A stretch of 64,000 nt of DNA from Taenia hydatigena (taxonomy: Eukaryota > Platyhelminthes > Cestoda > Cyclophyllidea > Taeniidae): positions 19,198,369 through 19,262,368 of the forward strand of contig JADWOT020000005.1 in assembly GCA_036345935.2 (NCBI GenBank), read 5' to 3'. Positions 1 to 15,200 of this stretch are shown here, piece after piece. Position 1 is the first letter of the stretch. Every line of letters starts with the position of its first letter. The notes below the pieces were generated by a model. It did no database searches and was not told the DNA's origin. It saw only the letters and a list, made by a program, of their open reading frames with translations. A program made the translations under genes and the position numbers.

Positions 1-246
1 ACAATCAGCGTGGAAGTGACACCAGCTCCGGCAACCAGTCCAGACACCCACGCTCATCTCACACATCGCTGCACAACGCGCCTAATCCGGCTGGTAGGAC
101 TAGCACAATTCCCATTCCCACCTCAATGGCATCAAATAGGTCCTACTAGTAAAGTTATGAAGTGACAATGAGAAGAGCGCTATTCAACCGTAAATCATTG
201 AAATATAACATTAAGTAATCCAAGTTCTCTTAAATGCCCAACATAC

Positions 247-3200
247 CTCGTTTTGGCCATCATAATCTCATTCTTCTTCTTCGTAATGAGTCGCTCGAAC
301 GAGGCAATCTGTTCCAAATAGGATGTTGGTGTGACATAAGTTTTCCTTCCGAGTTCTGTGAAAAACTTTTCAGACAGATTTGCTATGGATGTATGAAAGT
401 GTTTGAAGATCAAAGTAACGCTGTCTCTCAACTGTGCCTCCATTCCCAGCGACTCTAGTGAACGTCGAGCAACTCTTTCCAGCGCGTCTTCTGGCCATGG
501 CTGTGAAGAATTCCATCAAAATAAAGTAAATCATTTGAATACGACACAGAAGGTTTGGTGTAGGTGTAAGCACTACTCACCGTAAACCAGTCAATGGTGC
601 AACAGTTGATAAGGGATGGAAACTGACGAAGCCGATTTCGAAAAGCGTTTCCAATGGGTGAAAACGCAATGATGACATGAAGGTTGACTCGACAGCGATT
701 GACAAAGTTAGTGAAGAGCGCTAGTGGGGACATATCTTGCGTGACTCTAGAGCCACCTCCGCCAGGAGTGGCGGCATTTTTGCGATTTTCCACCTCTATA
801 GCCGCCTGCACGAGTTCAGTGACTTCAGCACGCTCCTCTGAAGTAAAGATATTCGGTACCTCACCAGAGTTGAGAAGGTTGTCAACGTCTTCGAGAAAGA
901 TCTCATCCTTGATCTGCATGTCAGTCATCAAGAAGACTGTCTTCATTCCACGTCCACCGGCATTTTTAAGACAGGACTGGAATGTAAAAAGCATGCACAT
1001 TAACTGTGAACCTCAATCCATCTTGCTACACATCTAAATGGGTAGGATATGTCATCATGAAGGTCAAGTAGCGGTTAGAGTAATTTTGAGGGTGGAATTC
1101 AAAAAATGTTCCCTCCTTTTAATTTAAAGGTAGTAGATTGCCTTGCAATCTAATTGGACTCAGTCTTGATAGTCTATCGCATAGGTATGCTAGTTAACCT
1201 TTGAGATACACTTAAAGTTCTTCAATTGCCACAAAACTGATTGTTTAAATGTGCTTAATATTTGTTACGAAAAATATGCCATATAAGAGTTATAAATACA
1301 AAGCCTACAATAGATCTCAAAATAGAGAGAATAAAAGGAGAACCTCACTTTGACATCTTCGCGCCACTCTTGAAGACCATAGTCCTTTGTGACCTCCGGT
1401 TGGAATGTGACGTAACCTGCCATGGCGGACGCCAGACGAGACAATGACTGCCTGCCAGAACCACCTACTCCAATTAGCAGCGCGTTTCCAGAAGGCACTC
1501 GTAGAACACGACAGATTCGTGCCAGATGCTCTAGCACGTATCTGGAACCCAACAGAATTCCTCAGGTAATGCTCCAAAAATATTTGGACAGACGCACAGC
1601 ACCAGTCGAACCTCCAACTAACCTGAAAATAACGAGATTCATTTTTGTCTTGTGGGTGGCATTATAGTCTGCAAGACATTGCTCCACAATGGGATACATT
1701 CTGTTAATATCCGTCACCTCCTCATAATTCCTCTCTTCGGGCAGTGAATCAATATCCATAAAGTCACCAAATATTAGACTTCTGAGGGTCTCTTCGGTGA
1801 CCTAGATAGGACAGTTCTACAAACTAATGTGCGAATCAACCAACCTCGTCTTTGATATTAGCAAGAAGGTGCGAGAACACCATGTTTACTTTGTCCTTGA
1901 AAGATGTATCGATTGTGTTCTTAATAAAGCTTTAGAATAAAAAAGAGCAAATTTAAGTTGCTTCTGCATATCAGAATTATTCCTCTCTTGAAAACAATGT
2001 AGACCTACTCAACGAGCCAGTGACGGTCATTTTCGTCAGTAAGACGATCATAGAAGACACGAAGCACCTCATGGACCCATAGACGAATAAAGGTCTGCTT
2101 ATCTTTCACACACTCCTTCTTGATGAGGCAAATACCAAGGATGACACGACTGAAGTCACGCAAATTGAAGACGTAGTGTGACTTGGCTGGTGTAGGCAAT
2201 AGATTTGAAATGGCAGCCTTGTAGACGTTCAGTGTTGCATCAACCATTGTGTTGCCCAGGACATAGTAGTCGGAAGTAAATTCGTGCGCCTGTTTTGATC
2301 ACAAACAAATCATGCCATGAGTGGCCTTTGGCAGCTAGTGGTTCCGACTATATCGATCGGTCACACCGATGTCAAATGAAGCCAAGTGGAGTGAAATTTT
2401 TTTCAATCCTTCTTCTTTTTATTATAATCGGCATCAACTATTAAATGTACCTACAGGCGCACTTTTAATTGCCTTAATCTGATTAATAGGAACGTCTTAG
2501 GCGATTAGAAGACTTCATTTAATTTTACTACCTTATTGGTGGCACAGAGCGCTGCCAACATCGACAGTACTTCCCGTCTCTCAGCCTCGCTATGTTTACA
2601 AAGCTGAATCGCCTGAGACAACTTGGATGTTGCGGAAAAAGCATCACAAGAAGCACACCTGAGGATGATTTGGTTTTATAGGTGCTTCTCACTGTTTGTT
2701 GCAACAGTTGATTGGTAAAAGAACGAGGTGAGAGGGTGTCCACCTTGCACTTAGTTTATTATGGAAGGCTTTAGCAAATCACCAACTTCAATGTTTGCAT
2801 AATCAGTCAGTTTGACAATAATCATCAAATTTGTCAAAGATGTAATTATTCATATGGACTCAAAATAAAGTGTTGCATCAAAGGGCATGTAAAAAACTAA
2901 AAAAATTGTACTCAAGGCAACAAGGAACCGCATTACACCTGGTCCAAGGCATCACAGAAATAACCTCGTCAGCAGCGTGAGAAAACTGTGAAGACTACTT
3001 CTACAATGCCTCACGCGTTTACTGTCCAAAAGTGGCAACGCCCTAACTACGAAACACTTAAAGAAAGTGAGTTTTATGCAGACAGAAGTAACTGGAAGCC
3101 CACCCGCAAGTATGTCTGGATAAGCGTAGTGAAGATTCGAGTGAGGGTTATATCGTTGAAAGGCACCATAGAGACGGCATGGAAATGGCGCATGAATCGC

Positions 3201-6200
3201 GGTGTCACGTCGTTGCGGCCGCCACCGGGTGGACCCATTGCCGCGCAGATGTAAAGGTTGATCAGCTGGATCTTCGACATGTCATCCAAATCGTAGCTGA
3301 CGAACGACAAAATGAAGAATAGAAGGAGCTTTCAAATTTTGCTGTAATCCACTCAACTGGAGGTTGGAAGTATGCCTTAATCATTCATCTCAGAAGATAA
3401 AGGATATGCGGGTTGTAGAGCCCACCTGAGCTGCTTTTTGTAAGTAAACAATTGAGTGGGCCGCATACAGATTATTCACCAATTAGAACACCGAGAGGTA
3501 TCAAAACGAGACAATGCAAACTTACACAAATCCATGGTCCATAAAGGTTCTCAATAATTCGATTGGCGGCTGAGCACCATAAACCTCTTTTGCAGGCATG
3601 TTTAGGTCGTCAATGAAGAATGTTGCAATTTTGTCGAACGGCAAGCCGTACACACCCTTTCTACGGCGATCCAACTTTGACATGATAATATCCTTAAAAA
3701 GTGGTCCATTTGATGGTAAAGATCAAAATTATGCCCAATGTTCGACATTCGAATGATTTGGCATCAATGAAAATGAGTGTTTTGTCAAATCATTGAAATT
3801 TTACACGCTATAGCTTAGCATTAGTCTTAGTTCGACTCTCCCATGGAGCTCATTTGAGGGACTTAACCTGTTTATTAATGTCATGGTACTTAGTATTGGC
3901 GATTTTGCGGCGTAAATTTATTCTAAAACTTAAATTTTACTTATTAATTACTCACTTTCTCATTAAAGTTGTTCCAAAAGGCAAAATAATGTTAGCTCCT
4001 AAATCAATCGCTGATTTCATGCTCAATGGACTGGCGGCTGACAAACTCAAAAATTACAAACCTCACCTGAACTTGATTAGCACTAGTTTGAGCCGAGAAG
4101 TTGATAAAGAATGGTCGGTAGGTTTCATCATCGATGTCTCGCATTAGTTTCTCACGCACATAGGCCGATTTGCCCGTACCCGTCACACCGATGTAACTCA
4201 ATGGTTGCCTACTCGTCAAGCAGATGTCAACGAGGTACTTATAGCGCGCTGTATCCATAGTAGGAACAATGATTTCCCTTATCTCCATGCCCTCGAACTT
4301 GCTCTGCCCTCGTGATAATTCATTCCAATGTTTCCACTTTCCTCGACTTTTGAACTAAAAACAGAGAAGTGAAGAAGGTCAGCCATTCCAGATTCAGAGT
4401 TATCATGAATTCCTAAATTAACTCACCTCGAAGAAGTAATCGTAGACCAGCCCAGTATCAGGCATTTGAAAATCGCAACGTCCACCGATGCTCTGGGGCA
4501 CAGGTAACTCCGGCACCTTTCCACCAAGGACGGGTTTAATAAAATCGTCGAACTTGATTCTACTGTTCTCGTCCAGACATCCACCGATGCCCCAGACAAC
4601 ACTGAAGAGTAAGGAAGCATGTGCCCATTGCCTGAGGTATCGATTGTCGGCTGCGCCCTCTGCATTGGCGGGCTCGATGATGAGAGCGCTGAGGAAGTCT
4701 AGAGTAGACTTGATACTGCACATGGCGCTGATAGGGATCAGCTGTCGACAGTTGGCTTGAATGAATTCCAAGCAAGGATCGAAAAGCCAGTCAAATAGAT
4801 CTTGCAGTGCCTTCCTGCCTTCACCAAGAGTCATGGATTCGGGAAGGCTGTCTAACCAGGACGTTGCCAACGGCCGCCACCCTAGTGCCAAAGGTTCCAC
4901 GTAGATCATACCACAGCGAGACACAGTTGCTGGCTGAATTATCAAAAATACCATATTTTAAGAGAAAAGTAGGTCTGGATTACCAAACGTTGATGTATGC
5001 TAGACTATATCAGCTGGTCCAATATTATCTACGATAACTCAGGTGCTACAATAGCCTACCGACGCCTGTAGAAGATCCATAGTCTCGAAGATGAGGCTCA
5101 TAGTCTTGGACATCTGAATGATTTCTCCTGACATGAGACATAGCTTCTTGTTGTCATCCAGCACAGTGTTCATGCTCTCAATCCACAAAGTGTCAATAGG
5201 TCCATCGAAAATCACCCACGTTCGATCGGGTGGTTCCATGTTGGCGTACTCACGGAAGGTGTTCGCCGTAACACCGTCCGTCCACTAAATAAAGCGAAAG
5301 TTATTTTCTTTAAATTTGCATCACAACAAGCAATACTATGATTAAAGAGCCCACCTCATGAGAAACGGGATCAAATTCGCCGAAGAGCTGTCCCATAGTG
5401 ATGGATTTGGGATTGATGGTCCGGTAAAAAACCTTGGCGTAGTCGGTGTCGCCCTTCTCAAAGAGACCGGTCATCACCTCGGCCAGAGTGTGGAGAATTT
5501 TAGTTTTGCCACCCAAAGGCATGCCAACTAGCATGAAGCTGAAGGCGTTCAAGGGAAGAAATTCAATGCAATTTTGAACTAAATTAAAACTAATTTCGAC
5601 TAGCTTTGAATTAAATGCAGACGATGAAACGATATGCTGGATTCTTGAATTTAAGAACCACAATCGGTGATTCAGCGGTCACAGCTCTCTTAAATGTCCC
5701 AAAGCTTTTCATGTATGGAATAAAAAAACTCTTGGTCTCTTTTATGGCTGTTTCTCCTAGGATGAAACAAGAAAAAAAGCATTCAGGAACAGATTTTGTT
5801 GCTGCTTTGTGTTCTGCACGACTGATAGCTTGCATGACCGCCAAAAGATATCGAGTAAAATCTGCCACCTATTGGTGGATATTTGTTTATCAATAAAACG
5901 GAGTGTAAATTATTAAATACCCATCGAATTAAACCCACAATCATGCATGCGCTAGTCAGGCGACCTATGGTAAGCAACGTCCTGATTGGTTCGTTGGGAA
6001 TAGAGCAACCTGTCCTTAAATGCATCCACCAATCAAATCGCAAAATCGTAAAAAAGGGGTGAACTCGGAACGCATGACATATGGCACCTACCCATGTCTA
6101 ACTATCATCATTTCGTAGGTTTGAATAAGTTTCTCTGTGAAAGTCGGCACAGCCTGGAGGCCATTGCGTTTACATACTATAGCCGCTTCTTCGAGGAAAT

Positions 6201-9200
6201 CTGAGTAGTCCGCATCGGGTAGAATGACACCAGGGAAGAGGTCGGAGATGATGCCACGGAAGAGTGGGATGTCGTGCGACAGGAATTTGGGTACGTTCAC
6301 GTCCATGATTGAACGCAGAAGCTAGAATTTGTAAAAGCAGCTAATGTAAAGAAAGTGCGTGGGGAGGAAAGTGAGGTGGGAGCATGAAAATTGGACTCTA
6401 TCCATTTTCCATTAAAGTAATACTTATGTGACCGACATTTGAGAAGAAACAGGAGAGCGTAGATGGATTTAAGTAGAGGCTGCAGGAGCTGATTTTAATG
6501 GAGTCACGAGGGTGTGCCTCCTCGAATGAGAAAAGTTAATGAAAGCTGCCTTAAAAATTCTGAAATTTTAGGTCGATTTTTTAAAGGTCAGTTCTAATGA
6601 GCTTGGATTGCCGCTAAAGTGGAAAAAGAAAGGAAGTATTTTTAGTGGAACATTTAGAAATTTTTGATTGTACTATAGAGAATGAGGGAACAATGCAACA
6701 CAATATCACTTGGCCCTAGTTCTCATATCACAGTTATGGCACGAATCAAGGATTACAAGGTGCATTAAAAACCCCTATTTACAGATTCTGACTATAAGCG
6801 TACCTTAAAAACACCCTGAAAGGCAACAAGGTCAGAGGATCACTGCAGGATGAAAGAATTTCGACACTCATTGATGGAGATAAAAGCACCTCCCTCACCA
6901 GAATCATTTCATTCTCCTCCGGGTGCCGAAGTTTCAAGTTGCCCGCTGCATGCAGCACCGCCTTGACGGCGCGCATACCGTAGTCGTAGTGCGATTGGGA
7001 GGAGAGCTGCTCCGAGCATAGCCGGTACGTGGTGACTATCTTGCCTGCCAAGTTGCGTGCGTCCATGAAGCCGTAGGAGTAGAGGGAGATCTCGCCTATC
7101 ATCGCGTAGTCCGGCACCATCATCGCCACTGGTCTGAAGAGGATCTGCAGGAGGGGAGCGAAGAAGGGAATGCCAACGAGAGGGAGGGTTAGTTGATGAG
7201 GGTCTATACGGGAGTCACTTACCTTCAGGTTGTCTGGCAACTCAGAACGGCCGGCGTAACCTGGATTCATAGTAATACAGACGTAGCAATTGGGATTGAG
7301 ATTGAGTACGGTCCCTTCGAATTCAAACACCTCAAGATTGGCTTGAATCGCCCGGATGATGCACAGAATCTGGTCAATATGGAACATGGGCGTTGCATAA
7401 CTTTACCTGCTGTTGAAGTTGACATAATCTATTATCTCGTGCAAGATAGGTTATCAGCCCGGTTTTAGGGTTCTAATAAAAATAAGCCTATAAGGCAACG
7501 CATTTAGCAAGAGCTTTGAATATCCCGTCCATGCTTGTTGGTTGAGTCATCAGCCATGGCGATAGCAAGCCTAAACATGTCTAAACATCATGATTTCTTC
7601 TAAGAATATTTGTAGAACGCTGATTACGTCGAAATATTTTAAGGAGCTTTAGGGCTGTTCAGAAGGAACAGACCTTCAACCAAGGACCTCCTTCAATCAG
7701 ATAGGAGCTCTGATAACTAGTTTGTTGTTCCAGAGCAAATCAGGAGGGTATTGGCTGCATTTCATATTCGATAAGACCCCGAAGAAGCATCACATCTTTG
7801 TGAATTAACTGCGAAATAAAATAAATCTTTATTTAAAAATTGACGCCAATCAGACCTTTCGCGACCACAGAAATGGGTTTGACCTCAAAAGCAAAACCGA
7901 GAGATAATCACAAACCAGTGATATACTTTCAGATCCAACCAACCTGCTGAGCGATGACCGAGAGCACCTCCAGCTCGATTCGGTTGAACTCGTCGAAGCA
8001 CGCCCAGGCACCGGATGAAGCCAGTCCCTTAAAAAACTGTTATCGAAATAGGAATACAGTAAAACACAGACATAGCAGGACAGCGCGAAGGATCAGGAGC
8101 AGATTTTACCTTGCCCATAGCGATATAATCCAACCCATCAGAACAGTTGAAGACGACGCACTGAACGGCAATCGCTTTGGCCAAGTCCTTGGTGGTCTCT
8201 GTCTTACCGGTCCCCGCTGGACCCTCAGGAGCTCCGTTCAGGTGTAGGTGGTAGGCTCCGATAAGAGTGCGATAGCAACGATCGGTTAGGGGAGTAATTA
8301 CCAGACGAGTGGAGTTACCCAGGTACTCGTAGGCGTAGGGGACCACAGCGTTGGTTAGACGAACCTAATTGCAAAGTAAATTTACATCTTACAATCTTGA
8401 TAAATACTTTTCATGAGCTTCATCGAGATCTGGACTTTCCACTAACTTATAATAAGGCAACAGCTCGATCCCTATGCCTCGCAGTATCTACAAAGACAAC
8501 TCAGTCATTACTGTGGAGCAAGACACAAAAGAGCGACTGACCAGGCAGTTGTCCTCCTCCCAGTAATACCTGAGCTGGGAGAGCCATTGGAAGTCATTAT
8601 CATCGGTCACCTTGTTTTGCGCCATCGTTTGCACTGTGTCTCGGGCGTGGACATCAATGACTACCAAGGCGCCAAGAGTGATGCGCTCCTGGATGGAGAG
8701 CTTGCCCCTTACCAGACGCACGATTGCCGCGATCTGCGAGTCCAGCTTCTTCTTGTAGCTCGCCAGCCCCTCAGCCTGTCCATATGCGATGGCTTCGGAG
8801 ACCTCCAGGGTCCAAAATATCTGTGACACACAGAGCACCACCTGACCTGGCCAGTCTAGCACCCAAACATCCCGAAGGTCGCTGTCGTAAGCCTGGTGAA
8901 AATGAATAGAATAGGAATACTGAAGTTAGCTAGTTCTTTGTTTATTTATTTGAAGGGCCTGTGCTTGACAAAACTTTCTGGGCTAGTTGAAAGTGATGTA
9001 ATTGAATAGTACGCGTGTTGCACCAACAGCTCCGAAAACCCGCGAATTGCTATAGACCTCGATTCACGTAACCCTTTGGTTTTTAGTCCCATCGGAATCT
9101 GTGTATTTCAGAAATCTTCTCACCGCAACAGGGGAATGACTTCTGTTCCATGATTAACCCCATTTTACCTGGTTAAAGTAGAGTACTACCGAAGAGAGGC

Positions 9201-12200
9201 TACTGTCAACGCCGAGGATGATAGTCAAAAACTCAAGGAGACTTGTCAGCAAGAAGCCTCATAATTTCTTGCGAGAGACTCTGCAATAACACGTTGTGAT
9301 CGAATGCGATTCTTCAACGAATGAGGCTGCACCAGTTTCCAAAGCTGCAGAACCTTCTCTTCACCTTTAAGGTTCAGTTGTGCAAGCCTTTTCTTGCACA
9401 ATGGGGTGCAGGCAGTTGGAAAATAAAAGCGAGGTAGAAATACACGCAGCCAGAGTCACCGTATTTCCCCGTAACGTCTTCTATATATAGAGTGCTGACC
9501 ACTTCTTTTCCACTTTGAAACGTAGAATAGGCATTTTCAACCTATCTAGTGCATTGAAAATTCAATAATACACTAAGACAACTTAGCTGCTTACATCTCT
9601 TGCGCTAGCAATGACATCGTGCACCGATAAGACCATGACGTCCTGAACCTGTAGAAGCCATTTCTCCACCGCTCCTCTGCAAACTGCTGTGTCAATGTTC
9701 TAGAGGCAGGGAGAAAATTGAAGCATGAAAATTACTACAAGACAATGCTGTGTAAGTTGGGATGACCGGTTCGTGGAAAGTCTCGAGGTACCAACACGCA
9801 CTGTCAACCTGAAGAGATGTTATGAAAGGTGACACCAAAGTGTAAGATTGTAATGTATTTTCACGATCTATGAAAATATTCTTTTTAGAACTTGTAGGCT
9901 CACAGCATTACAGTCCATGTGTAAAAGTCAGTGGTGTCAAATTGCTAACCACTCTAGACTCTGATTAGTGAGACTGAAAGGTGACCTGATCTACTAAACG
10001 TTTTTTGGTAACTGGTCCTACCGAGTTCTCAGCCAGAGTAAAAAGGAAAAAAGACCTCACTGCGACGTCTTTATTCGTCGACTATCAAAGATGCCGAGTG
10101 GTTCCATCTCCAAATATTTACAGTTGTTTGTTCGGCCTTGGCCCCATAGTTATTATCATTACATCCAAAGTCCAGCTACACTTAATAGTGCGCAATCAGG
10201 AGAATTAAATGGGAGTACAAATTTCTAGACGTGAAAAAAGAAGTAACAGGACGATCAAATCAGAAAAAATTTTAGATTGCAGATATTTCCGGCAATAAGC
10301 ATGGAGATTGACATTTTCTGGTCGAGATCCATTCCATGCAAGTAAATAATCAAACTATCCGTGACCTTTGAACCCCAACCAGGATCAGATCAGTCAAATT
10401 GCCTTTGAATGTGTTTATGTACACTGCGCATAAAATTTAACAAACTCACGTAGAGAACTACACTGGACCACAAATTTACAAGTGTCATTGGAAACACTTC
10501 AAAAGACTCACCTGACTAAAGACCACTTTCTCGCCCTCACCAGAAAACATAGCCTTAATTTCGAGGTTCTTGTCAAACTCCAACTTGGAGATGCCTTCAA
10601 AGCATTTCTTGAGGTGCGGTTGAACGCGCTGGGGATCCTTTGTTTCGGAGAGGATCTCCAACATCTCATCGTTGGAGAGGAAGAAGAAGCGAGGGAAGAA
10701 GAGACGCTTCTTGTCCAAGTAGGCATTGAGACCCTTGTTAATGCGATCAAACTGGGTGTTGCCCTCCCGAATGCGCTCCAAAAGGCCGACCATCGAGGTA
10801 GCCTGTGAGAAGGAAGGCGGATAACTGTACTGGTACCGCAGTCTTTCCACGATTTAACAACGAAACCATGTCCAGATACTGAGAAAGCCGATCCCCCTCA
10901 AACGATTACTTAGAACAAGTAAAAACTGTGCAAAGTTTAATGGGATAAGTAGTGAAAAGTAACGATGGGAGAGGGACACTGTTATGACCAAATGACTGTT
11001 AAAAAGGACCTATCACCTTGAGCACGTGAGCATCCACTGCCGCGTTGCGCATAATATCACGGTAGGTTTTGTCAACGGCCACAAAGAGACGACCCTCCTC
11101 TGGCATCTGTTGCATAATGTCCTCAGAGCTGAATATGGGCTCCAGGTATAGCCAGTTGGCTTGCATCACTAGCCAACTGTCGATTATGCCCTGAATGCGA
11201 AGCAGCTGATCTTCCCATTTCTGTGATGGAAAAAACAAGGGATAGAAGCATGATAAAGTGACGAAAACGATTCCAGAAGGGACAGACAGTTTGGTTTCTG
11301 AGAAACTTTCCACCTATAGCATGAATCATACCGTCGGAATTAATGTTAGGACTCGGATATAAGATTAAATGTGATGTATAGAAGCCGATTTGATCACATA
11401 AATGAAGTCAATCAGAGCACAGCTACGAATTTCTACCTGCTGATCGAATGGTTTGATAGAGCGAGAAAAAGTAATTGGATTTTGAGAAGTCTTCTTGATG
11501 AATTGCTCTCCCTTGACTCAAATTGTAAACACGAAAAAGGTCACTAAAGCTGGTCGCATAAAACTTTTAAACTCTACCTTCAGCTGCGTCTCAAACGGCT
11601 TGATAAAAGGCGAGCCGCGCATTGTCTGCGTTTTAACAATCTGATCATCCAACTGCTGTTGAATGTCGTCCACAGAAGCGAGAATAGAGAAGCCATGATC
11701 ACGATAGGGCGTTAGGGTGAAACAGACATCTGTCCAGTCCTCACGCATCCTCACCATGTTAACCTCCAGTGTATGTTCCTTACTCGCACCCACCGAAATT
11801 GCCTCAAACTGTTCCATATACGGTGCCAGGTTCATTTGAAGCATCTTCGAGAGTGAAGTACCGCTGTCTGGGGTCAAGTCGCGATTTGCGATAGCTGACA
11901 TGGCATCCCAGTGTCGCTGGCGGATTCCCGGATTGCAGAGAATCCGTATGACAGGAACTATATCCTACAAAAGCTGTGAGTGTCAAGTGCAAAACATTCA
12001 AGGAGAAAAGGGTTTTGAAGAACCAACCTTGAACTTCTTTAAGCGTTCCAGCATAAAGTTAACAGTTTGGAGAGCGGCTGGGGGTTTGACTTCAGGAATC
12101 TCCTCATCTTCTGTTGCCCCCCCTGTTAGTGTCGCTACAGCTGCAGCCTCTTCATCCACGGGGGTCGACGTCGGTTCTGTTTTGCTTGCCGCTAGCACAC

Positions 12201-15200
12201 GGCGTCGGAGACGCTCGTTCCGCTCCCTTCGCCGCTCATCCGCCTCCATTCGCATCTTTTTCAACCGATTATCAAAGACCTTTTGCAAGCGGAACATCTC
12301 TCTCCACGTCTCGTCCACCTCGTCCTCAATGGCCTCCGCATCCAACTTGTCAAACTCACCGTACATCCATCTGGTGCAGAAAAAAGGGTTGCATACTTTA
12401 GGTGTGTGAGAGGAGCAGAACTCCGGGAATGCTTCCTGATTGTTAAATATTAAAGAGGTGTTTCGAAAGCCAATTCATGTCATGACGCCTTTCTGATCGG
12501 ACTCCTTAAAATAATTAGTGCTAACCTCCTCTCAGACTTATTGTACTTGACAACATTGGTAAATAGACGATGGAAGGGTTCAGCGAGTGCCTTGATCTCT
12601 TCAATGTCCGAAAACGGTGATATGGGGACTTGGTAGAGTTTCTCCTCCTTATTGATCCATTCACGCAGACTTTCAGCCTCACTAACTCGTTTGAAGACGA
12701 CACGCACATCGTTGGCGTACTGTGCCATCATTTCCGCGTCCACTTCTCCATAGTCATTGAACTCATCTACACGATTTCGCAGACGCTTTAGATCACTCTC
12801 CAATTGTTCGCGTTTTATATTTATGCGTTGTTCATTCACGGTTCGCATATTCTCTTGCATCTGTAGAGGGAGAGTGAGTAGTGTTACGTAGGGGTATAGA
12901 ATCTACCCAGAATCAGAATCCTAGTATCGTGTATGTTCATGATCTGAACATGGTAAAACCCACCTTATCATGAGCATCGAATTCGGGATTTATTCTGGCT
13001 TTCCATGTAAGCACCTGACTATTCATCTTTATGTCCTCTGGCGTGAACTCATACACATCCAATAGGTAAATTAAGTATTCCCGAGTCCACTGTAATTCAA
13101 AGGAATATAAACTTATGCGCCACAGTTTAGGAGTTGCCGTTATTGTAATTCAAGTCACCTCCACTTCTTCATTCAATTATTTTGATAAGTAAATGCGATA
13201 GCGCAAAACAATGCTTGTAATCAACCATGTGTCTCCTCAGTTTACTAAAATTTGATGATTAAAATTAATGACATGAATCTACACTCACATAATCTACACT
13301 AGTGGAGTTTCCCCACCCCTATGTACGCTGACATGCACCTAAAACACAGCTGCCATACCTATCACCAAATCAAATCGAATGTACAGTTAAGCAAGCACTT
13401 CAATTGGACCTAATGAATACGTAACCTAGCGAGTCTATAAAAGGTGGAATATTTGCGCTGAACGGACCTGGATCTTTTGTTCCATTCGTACCATGCCTTG
13501 ACAACGTGCTTCCTCCATATAGGAGTTGAGTTCAATCAATTCTTCGCTTGTCTGTGGAACAGTTCGACACTTGTCTTGCATTTCCTCGAAGCTTGCACAA
13601 ACCCTAAGCAGCAAAAAACGGTGTGTACCATCCTCGTTTATTTGAGGAGCAAGCCCGCATTTATCTACTTGAAAACTCACTCCCGATTAACCTGCCGAAG
13701 TTTATTGGCCAAAGTCTCCAGAAGATTGTTGGCCAACCGCATACATTCCTTCGAAATGCCTGTTTTAACATCCTCACAGTCCAATCGAATTAGATCAAAG
13801 TACTCTACGTCTGGAAGATGGTTGATATCATGTGCCAAATCGTGAAGCTTTGTGACGTACTTTCGGAGGAAAAAAATGTTGGTACAGTTTCATTAATTTT
13901 GTCCAATCAGTGTCCGAATGAATGCACCAAGCAATAACCTACAACGCGATAGTCTCGGAACTCTGGATCCTTATTCAGGAAGTCCTCCACCAGCTTGGAT
14001 TCAGTCCCGTCAAATATGTAGGAGTACGGTTCAACTAAAATGTGCGGTTTAATTGTGTTACAAAACCTACCGATGTGTTGGTGGAAGAATCGTTCTGCTG
14101 GTTCAAAGTAGAACTTCGCGGCCTTCCTTAGTCTGACCTGGAGGGCTTCCATTATGTGAGGAGCAATTTTGGTGTCAATGTATTGAGGAGAATCAGACCT
14201 ATAGAGGATGGAGTGCACCGTTGGTACCTAGGACAGAGAAAAAAGGTGAAAAGCACCCACTAACCATAACAGCAAGTGCGTCCTTTAAATACTGGTCACT
14301 TGAGACCTTCCTTGTAATTTTTTACACTCAAAGAACAAACTTATTAATCTCTGCCATTTCGACACCGAGTGAATTTAATTAGACCAACTAGTTAAAATCT
14401 AGACTTAATTTTTAAGCAAACGTTCCATTGAAAAGGATTATTTAGACCTAACCGAGACACCCGACTTTGCATCCCGCTTCACAGCATCTTTGCCAACAAT
14501 ACGCGGTGAAAGCGGTTTAAGATTGTTAAGTGAAATACCCGTCATTATTTGTGTTTTATCTCTCTAAACTACGACCACATCATCATCAAAACCTCACAGC
14601 ATTTCATTCTTAAGGATGCAAACAACAAAAGTTATGGCACGTTTTGCCTATCTCCGAATAGGACAACTGCCTAATGCTAGCTGCACCCAGGAATACAATT
14701 CGTTCTTTTTAAACGACAAATAAACTGAACTTGGTAAGTTATTTCGTACTGGTAAATGCGATTAGGCCAGTGATGAACGCCGACTTTTTAATAAAAAAAG
14801 TGATTAGTAGTTGTATTAGAATCCATTTTAGGACAAAATATTGCACCTGTGGCATGGATTCCAAAATGTACTTAGCCACTGACAAAAGGAGTTCTTCTAA
14901 ATCTTCATAGCCGGGAAAGAATTTGACACACTGATTTTCAAATGTCAAGTACATTTTTAGAACGGGCAGCTTTTCCCGGTGGTCTTCATCGAAGAGGTCA
15001 ATCCAGGTGTCAAGGTTACGTAAAAGAAACTGCTTAACCTAAAAAGCAAGTAACAATCAGAAGCAGCTGACCTTATTCGATAAAAGTACATTAGTGGAGT
15101 TGAAAAATGCGTTTATTTTTTCCTGTTTGAGGGAAGGGATGCGATTTTTTCCTACGAAGATTGAGCAAATCTTCGGGAACCATCTAAAAATGCTAATCGA

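Noticed and set aside
1..209. Inverted GTAGGAC/GTCCTAC pair near the left edge
   Set aside because: A seven-base inverted match with no other structure is expected by chance; there is no sign of an element or RNA gene.
11900..12409. Long plus-strand open frame (169 codons)
   Set aside because: It is the exact antisense of dynein exons 12370-12028 and 11964-11578, which encode family-matching protein. Its Ser/Arg-rich translation is a codon shadow.
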